This document shows positions 1 to 7,802 of a stretch of 41,842 nucleotides of DNA, piece by piece. The stretch is taken from NCBI RefSeq assembly GCF_000426245.1, contig NZ_AUEZ01000070.1, positions 1 through 41,842 on the forward strand, given 5' to 3'. Each line of letters starts with the position of its first letter. Position 1 is the stretch's first letter. The notes under the pieces were generated by a model. That model was not told where the DNA came from. It saw only the letters and a program-made list of their open reading frames with translations, and made no database searches. The position numbers were made by a program, and so were the translations under genes. The DNA is from Bradyrhizobium sp. Ai1a-2. Lineage in GTDB: Bacteria > Pseudomonadota > Alphaproteobacteria > Rhizobiales > Xanthobacteraceae.

Positions 1-121
1 ATCGGTCTGACGGTACTTCATGTAGAGCCTCATCTGGTGATCGGTAATGTGTCGGCCTGGCAAGCGAGTGATTCCTCTTGGCGGAAGAACCACTTGCATA
101 ACCAGCCGGCCGCGATCACCA

Positions 122-152
122 GACGGCGCGATCCCCTGTGGATCGCGCCGTC
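122..152. repeat. Perfect 12-bp hairpin (possible terminator or extragenic palindrome)
   Basis: The arm GACGGCGCGATC at 122-133 and its exact reverse complement at 141-152 flank a 7-base loop (134-140). No T-run follows, so it is not a classical Rho-independent terminator. It abuts a second hairpin that begins at 153, which suggests a composite extragenic palindromic element. Confidence 0.7.
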
Positions 153-205
153 GCCGGGCTCGTAACTCCGGTCGGGCTACGCCCTCCCTGCGTCACGAGC
201 CCGGC
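153..205. repeat. Perfect 11-bp inverted repeat with long loop
   Basis: The arm GCCGGGCTCGT (153-163) pairs exactly with ACGAGCCCGGC (195-205) around a 31-base loop. It begins on the base after the previous hairpin ends. I recall loop text similar to CGGGCTACGCCCTCCC as frequent in Bradyrhizobium intergenic DNA, so a dispersed repeat family is plausible, but copy number cannot be checked from this window. Confidence 0.6.
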
Positions 206-557
206 GAAGCTCTCTCATCCTGATTGACGCTACGCTTCCACCCTAATTGCCGCGCGGCACTATGAACTTCGATCATGACGACGAGAGCGCGGCCATAAAG
301 GCCCGTCTACAGCTTTGCGGTGTGCCTTATTGTCCTAGTGTCGTATTTCCTCCTTACCGCCGGCGCGATGGCGAACGATTGCATATGTCCAGAGATGTCA
401 GCCACCGGGCACGGAAATACAAGCTGCTCCGCTTCTGAAGCAACAACAGAGTCACGGTCGATCGCAACGTGCTCTCCGTACGCGAGAGACGATCCGTGAC
501 AGATTGCATAGTGCAGTATTTATGGACCGATTTGGCGGCGCGAGTGGAGGTAGCGAA

Positions 558-950
558 ATGGTTGTCGTCAATTTGCCCGGAGGTGGCGTGCAGGAGGTAG
601 GTGAGACCGAACTGCTGTGGCTGAGGAAGGCGTTTGATAGCGAGTGGAAAGGGGCAACCATGCTCCGCTTGATAGGAGACCGCATATATTCGGCTGAGAA
701 GGTCAGTGACTTGGCGGACAAATTTCAAGCTGCCAAAGTACCATTGGCGAATTTCACGACTCCCGATGCAAAGCTAAAACTTGTCGTTAGCGTCAAGCGG
801 GTTCGGCAGGTCTCGGAAAGCGACCCGGAGGTCTACCACGAAGAGGCCAAGTCGATTCTCGAGTTCGGAGCGAGAGCCTTTCTCGCAGTGCGCGAAGCCC
901 CCGAAAAAGCGCGACAGATGCTCAAGGATGCCAAGGCGGCGAACTCCTAG
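558..950 (+). CDS. Hypothetical protein, 130 aa
   Basis: This is a soluble, moderately charged protein of 130 residues that I do not recognise. The start at 558 is chosen because GGAGG lies at 546-550, eight bases upstream; an in-frame ATG at 504 lacks such a site. The N-terminus is MVVVNLPGGGVQEVGETELL, the middle contains a hydrophobic-basic stretch (KLKLVVSVKRVRQV), and the C-terminal third (EAKSILEFGARAFLAVREA onward) looks helical. No signal peptide or membrane segment is visible. It converges with the metQ-like gene that ends at 1067. Nothing in the context assigns a role, and it may be unrelated to the sulfur genes beyond it. Confidence 0.55.
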   Translation: MVVVNLPGGGVQEVGETELLWLRKAFDSEWKGATMLRLIGDRIYSAEKVSDLADKFQAAKVPLANFTTPDAKLKLVVSVKRVRQVSESDPEVYHEEAKSILEFGARAFLAVREAPEKARQMLKDAKAANS

Positions 951-1066
951 AGACGGACGCCATGGCCAGCTTGTTCGAGGATGTTCACAGCCGTGCGGCG
1001 CGGCTGCAACGTGGCCATATCACAAATCATCGGCAGTCGTGCTCGATCGTATCCATTGCGGTTTCG

Positions 1067-1879
1067 TCATTGCAAATAGTCCGGCAGGGTGAAGCCGTCA
1101 TAGAATCGGTCCGAGAGGATCGCGTTCTTGAACGTCGGCGACTTGTAAGCCAACACGATGTCCTGCGCCCAGGGGCTGTCGGCGTTGTCACGCTTGACCG
1201 CCACGACATTGACGTAAGGCGTCGTCATTTTCTCCAACGCGAAAGCGTTGGTCAGCTTGAGGCCGCTATAGATTGCGAAATTGCCCTGGATCGCGGCGAA
1301 GTCGACATCGTCGAGCGCGCGCGGCGCCTGGGCGGACTCCAGCGGCACGATCTTGATGCCGCCAGGGTTCTTGATCACATCCAGTTCGGTGACATCTACC
1401 GGCTTGCTGTCCCGGATCTCGACCAGGCCGAGGTCGCGCAGAACCCATAGCGCGCGCTGTAGATTGACTGGGTCGTTCGGCACGGCCACCGTCGAGCCTG
1501 CCTTGATGGGCGTATCCAAGGCGTGTTTCTTCGAGTAAAGTCCCATCGGCGGCGTCGGCACATGTACGATTCCGACGAGATCGGTTTTCTGCCGCTCGTT
1601 GTAGGAGTTGAGGAACACCGTGTGCTGCATGACGTTAGCGTCGATGTCGCCCTTGAACACGGCATTGTTGGCCTCGAGTCCGGTCGAGAACTCGAAATAG
1701 CGAACGGTATAGCCCTTCTTCTTGAGCTCCGGTTCGACGCCAGCTTTGAACTCGTCGATGTACGGGCCGGGAACGAAGCCGACCTTGAGCTCGGCTTTGG
1801 CGGGTTGCTGGGCCAATGCATTGCCAGCGATGAAAATGGAAAGAGCAAGGCTGGACAGCAGCAACCAGAATCTCGTCAT
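1067..1879 (-). CDS. MetQ/NlpA-family ABC transporter substrate-binding protein
   Basis: This 270-aa protein is a periplasmic binding protein of the MetQ/NlpA family, whose members bind methionine or related sulfur compounds for a MetNI importer. The N-terminus is a Sec signal peptide ending near ALA-QQ, without a lipobox cysteine, so the product should be soluble in the periplasm and not lipid-anchored like E. coli MetQ. Family features include VGFVPGPY near residue 34, GDIDANVMQHTVFLN near residue 80, and VPNDPVN near residue 133. It is the last gene of a leftward operon behind an LLM monooxygenase (39-bp gap) and a methyltransferase. No ATPase or permease is adjacent, so it may feed the MetNI encoded at 19290-21069. 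The family is certain; the ligand is unknown. Confidence 0.88.
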   Translation of the reverse strand: MTRFWLLLSSLALSIFIAGNALAQQPAKAELKVGFVPGPYIDEFKAGVEPELKKKGYTVRYFEFSTGLEANNAVFKGDIDANVMQHTVFLNSYNERQKTDLVGIVHVPTPPMGLYSKKHALDTPIKAGSTVAVPNDPVNLQRALWVLRDLGLVEIRDSKPVDVTELDVIKNPGGIKIVPLESAQAPRALDDVDFAAIQGNFAIYSGLKLTNAFALEKMTTPYVNVVAVKRDNADSPWAQDIVLAYKSPTFKNAILSDRFYDGFTLPDYLQ

Positions 1880-1918
1880 TTGTCTCTCTACTTATCTCGT
1901 TTCGTGCGGGCCTGGCCG

Positions 1919-3262
1919 TTACGCAATCGCCTGAGGCGCATGGCTGAAGACGCTTGCCGGTCTGTTCAGCCCGTAGTGCTCGCGCAGCATCTTGCCGGTA
2001 TAGTCGTTACGGAACAGGCCGCGCTTGCGCAGGATCGGAACGACCTCTTCGGCGAAGATATCGAAGCCGCCCGGCAGCCAGGGCGGCATCACGTTGAAGC
2101 CGTCGGCTGCGCCGTTCTCGAACCAGGTCTGGATGTTATCTGCGATCCTTCCAGGTGTCCCGGCGATCACCCAATGGCCGCGCGCGCCCGCCAGGCGCTG
2201 CACGAGCTGACGGATCGTTGGCTTCTCGCGATCGACGATGTCGACGACGAGCTTGAAACGGCTCGCCACTCCGCGCGCGCTGCCGGCGTCGATCAAGTGG
2301 CGTGGGAAGGGCGCGTCAAGATCAAATCCCGAGAGATCAAGCCCGATCATCTGCCGGAGCTGGGTCAGCGAATACTCCGGCTGAATGAGATCGTTGAACT
2401 CTTCCTGCAAGCGATCGGCCTCGGCTTGCGTGCTGCCGATGAATGGACTGATGCCCGGGAGAATTTTGATTTGATCGGGGCTGCGGCCGAAGGAGCCAGC
2501 TTGCCGCTTGATGTCGGCATAGAACTCCTGGGCGCTGTCGAGTGTCTGATGCGCTGTGAAGATCGCTTCCGCAAAGCGAGCGGCGAAGGACCGTCCGTCG
2601 TCGGATGAGCCGGCCTGAACGTAGACCGGGCGGCCCTGCGGAGAACGCGAGATATTCAGCGGACCGCGAACGCGGAGCTGCTTGCTGACATGATCGATCG
2701 CGTGGATCTTGCTGGTGTCGGCGAAAACGCCGGAGACAGGATCATTGACGAGAGCATCGTCCTCCCAGCTATCCCAGAGCTTCGTGATCACGTCGAGATA
2801 CTCGCGCGCCCGCTCGTATCGCTCGTGGTGCGGCGGATGCTCGGGCAGTCCGAAATTCTGCGCAGCCTGCGGCGTGCTTGTCGTGACGATGTTCCAGCCC
2901 GCGCGCCCCTGGCTCAAATGATCGAGCGAAGCGAACAGTCGCGCCAGATTATAGGGCTCCGTATAGGTAGTCGACGCGGTTGCGATCAGGCCGATGCGCT
3001 TGGTGACCGCGGCGATCGCGGCGAGCCAGGTGATCGGCTCGAACCGAAAGCGCTGTGCGTAGCGGACGTTGTCGGCAAGCGCCGGGCCGTCGGCGAAGAA
3101 GATGGCATCGAATTTGTGTGTTTCAGCCCGCTGAGTAAGCTCCTGATAGAAGGAGACGTCGAGGATACGATCCGCCGGGTAGCCCTTGTAGCGCCACGCT
3201 GCCTCGTGATGGCCGCCCGGATAGATGAAGAGATTGAGAGCAAGTTGTCGTCGATCACTCAT
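1919..3262 (-). CDS. LLM-class flavin-dependent monooxygenase (NtaA/SnaA/DszA family)
   Basis: This 447-aa protein is an FMNH2-dependent monooxygenase of the bacterial luciferase superfamily, nitrilotriacetate/DszA branch. Such enzymes use reduced flavin and O2 to cleave C-S or C-N bonds. Family signatures are FDAIFFADGPAL near residue 52, TASTTYTEPYNLAR near residue 95, a GRAGWNIVTTS motif near residue 118, RSPQGRPVYVQAGSS near residue 208, and a C-terminal block ending in LREHYGL. It needs a separate flavin reductase, and one is encoded at 9721-10293. It is closely similar in motifs and length to the enzyme at 15642-16982, so the two look like paralogs. It lies between a methyltransferase and a MetQ-like protein, which suggests a methylated or thioether-like sulfur substrate. 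That substrate is inference. Confidence 0.9.
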   Translation of the reverse strand: MSDRRQLALNLFIYPGGHHEAAWRYKGYPADRILDVSFYQELTQRAETHKFDAIFFADGPALADNVRYAQRFRFEPITWLAAIAAVTKRIGLIATASTTYTEPYNLARLFASLDHLSQGRAGWNIVTTSTPQAAQNFGLPEHPPHHERYERAREYLDVITKLWDSWEDDALVNDPVSGVFADTSKIHAIDHVSKQLRVRGPLNISRSPQGRPVYVQAGSSDDGRSFAARFAEAIFTAHQTLDSAQEFYADIKRQAGSFGRSPDQIKILPGISPFIGSTQAEADRLQEEFNDLIQPEYSLTQLRQMIGLDLSGFDLDAPFPRHLIDAGSARGVASRFKLVVDIVDREKPTIRQLVQRLAGARGHWVIAGTPGRIADNIQTWFENGAADGFNVMPPWLPGGFDIFAEEVVPILRKRGLFRNDYTGKMLREHYGLNRPASVFSHAPQAIA

Positions 3263-3305
3263 GGTTCACGCGCTCATGCGGATGTTGAGAAAGATGAAAG
3301 GAACA

Positions 3306-4136
3306 TCAGATGGTGCGAGCGGCGCCGCCTTTGTGTGCGAATGCGAAGCGCAGATATCGCTCCAGCCGCAGACCTTCAGGCACGCGCTTGCTTTCAAGGA
3401 GGTCGGTGAAGGCGAGGCGGACGGCTGTGCGTTCCGCCTCGGAGAAGCCGTCGAGAAAATTGCCGAACGCGCTTGCCTCGGACCATTTGAGCAGGGAGTC
3501 CGCGTCTCGGTGGATTTCGACGAGCGATCGCAGCTCGCTTCGATATTCGATGAATCCGGCCTCGCTTAACAGCCGCCTGAGCTCGTCATCACCCACGCCG
3601 AGAACTGGATGGGATTCGGCATGGCGGCCGCCGAGCCCGATCTGCTGGATGGCTTTGCGCAGCAAGGCTCGGGATTCGTGCGGCTTTGCCGGATCCTGAA
3701 CGTTCAGCCCGAGCCTGCCGCCGGGCTTCAGGACGCGGTGAATCTCGTTCAAAGCCAGCGCCTTGTCCTCGATCCAGTGCAGCACGCTATTGAGATAGAC
3801 TGCGTCGAACGTGTTCTCGTCGAAGCGCGACAGGTCCTCGGCCCGGCCGGTCTCGAAGGTCAGGGCTTCGGTTTGCCGCAGTTGAGCGATCGCGATTCGG
3901 TATTCGAGCGGATCGAGGCCGATGACGCGCCCGGTTGGACCCACGACGCCCGCGGCAAATTCCGTCAACCGGCCCGTGCCTGCGCCGATATCGAGCACAT
4001 GATCTCCCGCTTTCAGTGCAAGCGGGCCGATCAGGAATTTGCCGTGATGAAATTGCAGGATGCCCGCCTGCTCGTAGGCCTGAGCGAGTGCGAGCGTGTC
4101 CTGTGCAAGACTAATAGCGCCGCCGAGTTGCGACAT
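3306..4136 (-). CDS. Class I SAM-dependent methyltransferase
   Basis: This 276-aa methyltransferase has the Rossmann SAM-binding motif I VLDIGAGTGRL at about residues 47-57, an acidic residue after the second strand in VIGLDPLE, and a motif of the type FDAVYLNSVLHWIED followed by RVLKPGGRL. This is the Methyltransf_11/25 pattern of UbiE-like small-molecule methyltransferases. The start has GGGGAAC just upstream. It is the first gene of a leftward operon with an LLM monooxygenase and a MetQ-like binding protein. The context suggests it methylates or demethylates a sulfur metabolite, or modifies a thiol intermediate. The family does not tell the substrate. Confidence 0.8.
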   Translation of the reverse strand: MSQLGGAISLAQDTLALAQAYEQAGILQFHHGKFLIGPLALKAGDHVLDIGAGTGRLTEFAAGVVGPTGRVIGLDPLEYRIAIAQLRQTEALTFETGRAEDLSRFDENTFDAVYLNSVLHWIEDKALALNEIHRVLKPGGRLGLNVQDPAKPHESRALLRKAIQQIGLGGRHAESHPVLGVGDDELRRLLSEAGFIEYRSELRSLVEIHRDADSLLKWSEASAFGNFLDGFSEAERTAVRLAFTDLLESKRVPEGLRLERYLRFAFAHKGGAARTI

Positions 4137-4908
4137 TTGATGTTCCCCGATGTCTGCTTTCGCGGTGTGCCGAACGCCGGCGTGCCGCGTGCGGTGTATG
4201 CGAGAGACCAGAAGAGTCTATGTCGGAGCTTGCAACAATGTCGATGAAATGAATTTACGTTGTTGCGGAGAGGGTGAGCATGAACGTTATGCGCAATCCC
4301 GCTGATGTAGATGAGAGCACAGGACGTGCTGAGGCATTGGAGCGATGCGGCGATCGATCGGACTATGCCAGTCCGTCATCGGCCGCAGCACTTCGTCCAA
4401 AATGTTTCAGCGAGGGGATCGTCGACGATGCGATAGTTGTGCGCACTCAAAAACAACGATGATTTCATTTCATTGACTGAGCATCATTCGCTTCTACGAT
4501 TTGCATGCATCGATATGTCACCTCGGACGTGGATGTAGATCATGCCTCAGCTCGATTTTCGCTTCGGCCTGCCGGTCGGACGTTGCCGCGGAGTAACGCG
4601 AATGGAAGCTCAACTGAATTTCCTTCGGTATCGAAATGTGAGCGCAACTATTTCCCGCCTGCTCGCAAGTTTGGAACGTATTTTCGAGCGGCTTGCGATA
4701 GCATCTTACGACTATGCATCGAGTTTGCACCGAAGCAGCTTGAGAACGGAACGGTCCCGAGTGATCCCGCCTGCTCGGCGAGGAAGGCCGATGGCGAGCC
4801 GCAGAGAGGACTGATCACAAGACAATCAAATGAATGCTCCGCCGTCGCTTCAAGCGATCGGCGAATGGCGGAGCTTTGTCCTGAAACGCGATCGCGGCCC
4901 TGGGGACC
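4137..4908. promoter_or_regulatory. Divergent intergenic region between two organosulfur operons
   Basis: These 772 bases separate the leftward methyltransferase operon from the rightward dioxygenase operon and should carry both promoters. I see no supported gene; small frames around 4280-4462 and 4505-4912 lack recognisable domains. A 10-base element ATGAAATGAA at 4244-4253 recurs in exact inverted orientation at 4464-4473, about 210 bases apart, once near each side of the region. It could be a binding site for a shared regulator, but this is inference. No SAM-II riboswitch pattern was recognised. Confidence 0.4.
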
Positions 4909-5841
4909 ATGACCATGACTGACACAACTGCCATCGACAACGTCATCCCGCGTGCCGACATCGTCAAGCGTGCCGCCCGCATTAGTGCAGAGATCAGGAA
5001 CGTCAAGCTCTCGGGCGATCTACCCGACCAGGTGATCGGTGCGATCAACAAGGTGCTGCTCGAGCACAAGGTAATCTTCTTCCGTGATCAGGGTCACCTC
5101 GACGACGCTGAGCAGGAGCGCTTTGCGCTGCGGTTCGGAAAGCTCGTGCCGCATCCGACTATCGGCGCGACAAAGGGAAATGCCTCTATTCTCGAACTCG
5201 ATTCTGCCCGGGGCGGAGGGCGTGCGGACCAGTGGCACACCGATGTCACCTTTGTCGATGCGTATCCGAAAATCTCGATCCTCCGTGGCGTCGTGATCCC
5301 GCCGTTCGGCGGCGACACGATTTGGTCCAACACGGCGGCTGCCTATCTCGACCTGCCGGCGCCGTTGCAGCGCCTCGCCGACGAGCTCTGGGCCGTCCAC
5401 AGCAACGCCTATGACTATGCGGTAAAGCACCGCGCCAGCGAAGCCGACAGGAAGCATTTCGACGAGGTCTTCACCGGCACGGTCTACGAGACGGAACATC
5501 CGGTTGTCCGCGTCCATCCCGAGACGGACGAGCGGACGCTCGTGCTCGGCAATTTCGTGCAGCGCTTCGTCGGCGTTCCGAAATACGACAGCCAGAAGCT
5601 CTTCGATCTGTTCCAGTCGCATGTCACAGCTCCCGAAAACACAGTGCGCTGGAGCTGGAAGCAGGGCGACGTCGCGATCTGGGATAATCGCGCGACGCAG
5701 CACTACGCCGTGAACGACTATGGCGATCAGCACCGCGTTGTCCGCCGTGTCACTCTCGATGGCGACGTGCCGGTCAGCATCGATGGCCGCAAGAGCATCA
5801 CGCGGATCAAGGCCGCGAAGCCCCAGGCCAACGCCGCCTGA
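4909..5841 (+). CDS. TauD/TfdA-family Fe(II)/2-oxoglutarate-dependent dioxygenase
   Basis: This 310-aa dioxygenase couples decarboxylation of 2-oxoglutarate to hydroxylation of a sulfonate, sulfate ester or similar substrate, so that sulfite or sulfate is released. The iron triad is visible: H110 and D112 in QWHTDVTF, and H265 in RATQHYAVNDY. R280 occupies the place of the TauD arginine that binds 2-oxoglutarate, with the same 15-residue spacing from the histidine. R276 matches a second conserved arginine. An alternative start lies two codons downstream (4915). It heads a rightward operon with a complete SsuABC/TauABC-type importer, 27 bases ahead of the binding protein. Taurine, alkanesulfonates or alkyl sulfates are all possible substrates. 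Confidence 0.93.
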   Translation: MTMTDTTAIDNVIPRADIVKRAARISAEIRNVKLSGDLPDQVIGAINKVLLEHKVIFFRDQGHLDDAEQERFALRFGKLVPHPTIGATKGNASILELDSARGGGRADQWHTDVTFVDAYPKISILRGVVIPPFGGDTIWSNTAAAYLDLPAPLQRLADELWAVHSNAYDYAVKHRASEADRKHFDEVFTGTVYETEHPVVRVHPETDERTLVLGNFVQRFVGVPKYDSQKLFDLFQSHVTAPENTVRWSWKQGDVAIWDNRATQHYAVNDYGDQHRVVRRVTLDGDVPVSIDGRKSITRIKAAKPQANAA

Positions 5842-5868
5842 CAGCCACGCGCAATCGGAGAACGGTAG

Positions 5869-6939
5869 ATGACGACTTTGTCTCGAACTGGAAAGTGGTC
5901 GGCCACGATCTCCCTAAGCCGACTGGCCAAGGCCTCGCGGTGCTTCCTTTGGGGAGCTGCGATGAGTATCGCCTTGTTCAGCCAGGCGATGGCGGATTCA
6001 CTGCCAGAGCAGACCGAAATCCGCTATCAGGGCTGGGCCGGACAGGTGACCTTTGTGGAGCTTGCCGGCGACCTCGGCTATCTGGCGCCGCTGAAGCTGA
6101 AATGGGTCGGCAACACCATCTCTGGGCCGCAGGACATCCAGACCGTCGTCACTGGCGATGTCGACATCGGCGGCGCTTTCTATGGCGCGATCATCAAGCT
6201 GATCGCGGCCAAGGCGCCGATCAAAGCCGTGGTCGGTTACTACGGATCCGATGACAACACCTATAACGGCTATTACGTCAAGGAAGATAGCCCAATCAAA
6301 ACTGCCCGCGATCTGATCGGCAAGAAGGTTGCGGTCAACACGCTGGGGGCGCATCTCGAATTCGTGCTCCGAGAATACCTCGCCCGCAATGGCATCAGCG
6401 TCGCTGAGGCCAAGCAGGTTACGCTGGTCGCGGTGCCGCCGGTCACCGGCGAGCAGGCACTGCGCCAGGGGGCGGTCGATGTCACAACGCTCAATGGAAT
6501 TTTGCGCGACAAGGCGCTGGAGCGCGGCGGCATCCGCAGGCTGTTCGCCGATACCGACCTGTTCGGCAACTTCACCGGTGGCGCCTATGTCCTGCGCGAT
6601 AAATTCATCAGGGACAATCCCAACACGTCTCGCAAGCTCGTGGAAGGAATTTCGCGCGCCATCGCCTGGGCACAAGCGACGCCGGCGGAAGAGGTGCGCG
6701 CCCGGTTCGAGCGGATCATCGCCGATCGCAAGCGGAACGAGGATGCCTCGCCCATCAAATACTGGAAGAGCACCGGCGTTGCCACCAGGGGCGGCGTCAT
6801 CAGCGACGGCGAAATTCAGATCTGGATCGACTGGCTGGTCAAGGACGGCCTGCTCAAGCCCAACCAACTCAAGGCGGCGGATACCTATACGAACGAGTTC
6901 AACTTCTATCGCACCGGCAAGCAGGCGGACGCCAAATGA
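5869..6939 (+). CDS. ABC transporter substrate-binding protein, SsuA/TauA-like
   Basis: This 356-aa periplasmic protein belongs to the sulfonate/nitrate/taurine binding-protein family. A long basic N-terminus leads into a hydrophobic signal peptide that is probably cleaved near QAMA-DS (about residue 42). Typical elements follow: TEIRYQGWAGQVTFVELAGD, then VTGDVDIGGAFYGAIIKL, then a DLIGKKVAVNTLGA hinge segment near residues 153-166. GGAGAA precedes the start with good spacing. The stop overlaps the next start by four bases (ATGA at 6936-6939), so transporter genes are translationally coupled. Ligand specificity cannot be read from sequence. The neighbouring TauD-like enzyme argues for a sulfonate or sulfate ester. 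Confidence 0.9.
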   Translation: MTTLSRTGKWSATISLSRLAKASRCFLWGAAMSIALFSQAMADSLPEQTEIRYQGWAGQVTFVELAGDLGYLAPLKLKWVGNTISGPQDIQTVVTGDVDIGGAFYGAIIKLIAAKAPIKAVVGYYGSDDNTYNGYYVKEDSPIKTARDLIGKKVAVNTLGAHLEFVLREYLARNGISVAEAKQVTLVAVPPVTGEQALRQGAVDVTTLNGILRDKALERGGIRRLFADTDLFGNFTGGAYVLRDKFIRDNPNTSRKLVEGISRAIAWAQATPAEEVRARFERIIADRKRNEDASPIKYWKSTGVATRGGVISDGEIQIWIDWLVKDGLLKPNQLKAADTYTNEFNFYRTGKQADAK

Positions 6940-7802
6940 GCGCGACCAAGATTAGCTTCGAGCAGGTTCGGAAAGAGTTCACTGTCCGGGGCGAGGGCGG
7001 AAGCCCTCCGCGCAACTTCACGGCGCTGGAGGATATCACGCTCGACGTTCGCTCCGGGGAGTTCCTCGCGCTGGTCGGGCCGAGCGGCTGCGGCAAGTCC
7101 ACGCTGCTCGATCTGCTAGGCGGATTGGCGGTTCCGACCAGCGGCCGGATCCTGCTCGACGGCCGGCCGATCATTGGACCCGCGCGCGATCGCGGCATCG
7201 TGTTCCAGCAATATGCGCTGTTTCCCTGGCGCACCGCGGCGCAGAACGTTGAGTTCGGCCTCGATATCGCGGGCATGAAATCGAAGGCGCGCCGCGAGCG
7301 CGCGCTGCACTATCTCGATCTCGTTGGGCTTGCCTCCTTCGCCGACCGTTATCCGCACGAATTGTCCGGCGGCATGAAGCAGCGCGTCGCGATCGCGCGC
7401 AGCCTCGCGTACGATCCCGAAGTGTTGCTGATGGACGAGCCCTTTGCAGCGCTCGATGCCCAGACGCGGGAAACGCTGCAGGGTGAACTCCTGCGCATCT
7501 GGCGGACGACCGGGAAGACCGTCGTTTTCATCACCCACGGCATCGACGAGGCCGTCGTGCTGGGCCAACGGGTCGCGGTCATGACGTCGCGTCCTGGACG
7601 CATCAAGCAGGTGATCGATGTCCCGGAGGAATTGCACAGCGAGACGGACGACGTGCGGTCGCTTCCTGCATTCGGCCAGATCCGGCATGAGGTCTGGTCG
7701 CTGCTACGGGAAGAGGTGCTGAAGGCCCAGCATGGCCAAGCGGCGAGTGAGGCGGATGCGCGCCGTGCAGAGAAGGCCGAAAAGGAGCTCGCCCATGTCT
7801 AG
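6936..7802 (+). CDS. ABC transporter ATP-binding protein, SsuB/TauB-like
   Basis: This 288-aa protein is the nucleotide-binding subunit of a sulfonate-type importer. It shows Walker A GPSGCGKST (residues 48-56), the Q-loop glutamine at 91 in VFQQYALFPW, the signature LSGGMKQR (143-150), Walker B VLLMDEPF with catalytic E168, and H-loop H201. The FPW after the Q-loop and the overall length suit the SsuB/TauB/NrtD group. A charged 30-residue C-terminal extension follows the ATPase core. It overlaps the binding-protein gene by four bases and the permease gene by eight. Confidence 0.95.
   Translation: MSATKISFEQVRKEFTVRGEGGSPPRNFTALEDITLDVRSGEFLALVGPSGCGKSTLLDLLGGLAVPTSGRILLDGRPIIGPARDRGIVFQQYALFPWRTAAQNVEFGLDIAGMKSKARRERALHYLDLVGLASFADRYPHELSGGMKQRVAIARSLAYDPEVLLMDEPFAALDAQTRETLQGELLRIWRTTGKTVVFITHGIDEAVVLGQRVAVMTSRPGRIKQVIDVPEELHSETDDVRSLPAFGQIRHEVWSLLREEVLKAQHGQAASEADARRAEKAEKELAHV

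Larger units (their letters stand above)
1..557. other. No convincing gene; contains tandem hairpins
   Basis: I find no protein in this stretch that I can support. A possible 63-codon reading frame at 247-438 has no clear ribosome site and no recognisable motif. The main structure is a pair of adjacent perfect inverted repeats at 122-205, listed separately. The left edge of the window may cut the end of an upstream gene, but no coding signal is visible to show this. Confidence 0.5.

Noticed and set aside
247..438. 63-codon forward frame near the left edge
   Set aside because: No ribosome site and no family resemblance.
1523..2608. Long forward open frame (361 codons)
   Set aside because: It lies antisense to the LLM monooxygenase and MetQ-like genes, has no recognisable domain and arises from high GC.
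4137..4300. Possible SAM-II riboswitch upstream of the methyltransferase
   Set aside because: A TTGCAAGC-like string is present, but the pseudoknot pattern of SAM-II was not found.
4280..4462. Small frame in the divergent region (60 codons)
   Set aside because: Only a weak ribosome site, no domain, and no coding bias could be recognised.
5998..6867. Long reverse open frame (289 codons)
   Set aside because: It is antisense to the SsuA/TauA-like gene whose family is certain.
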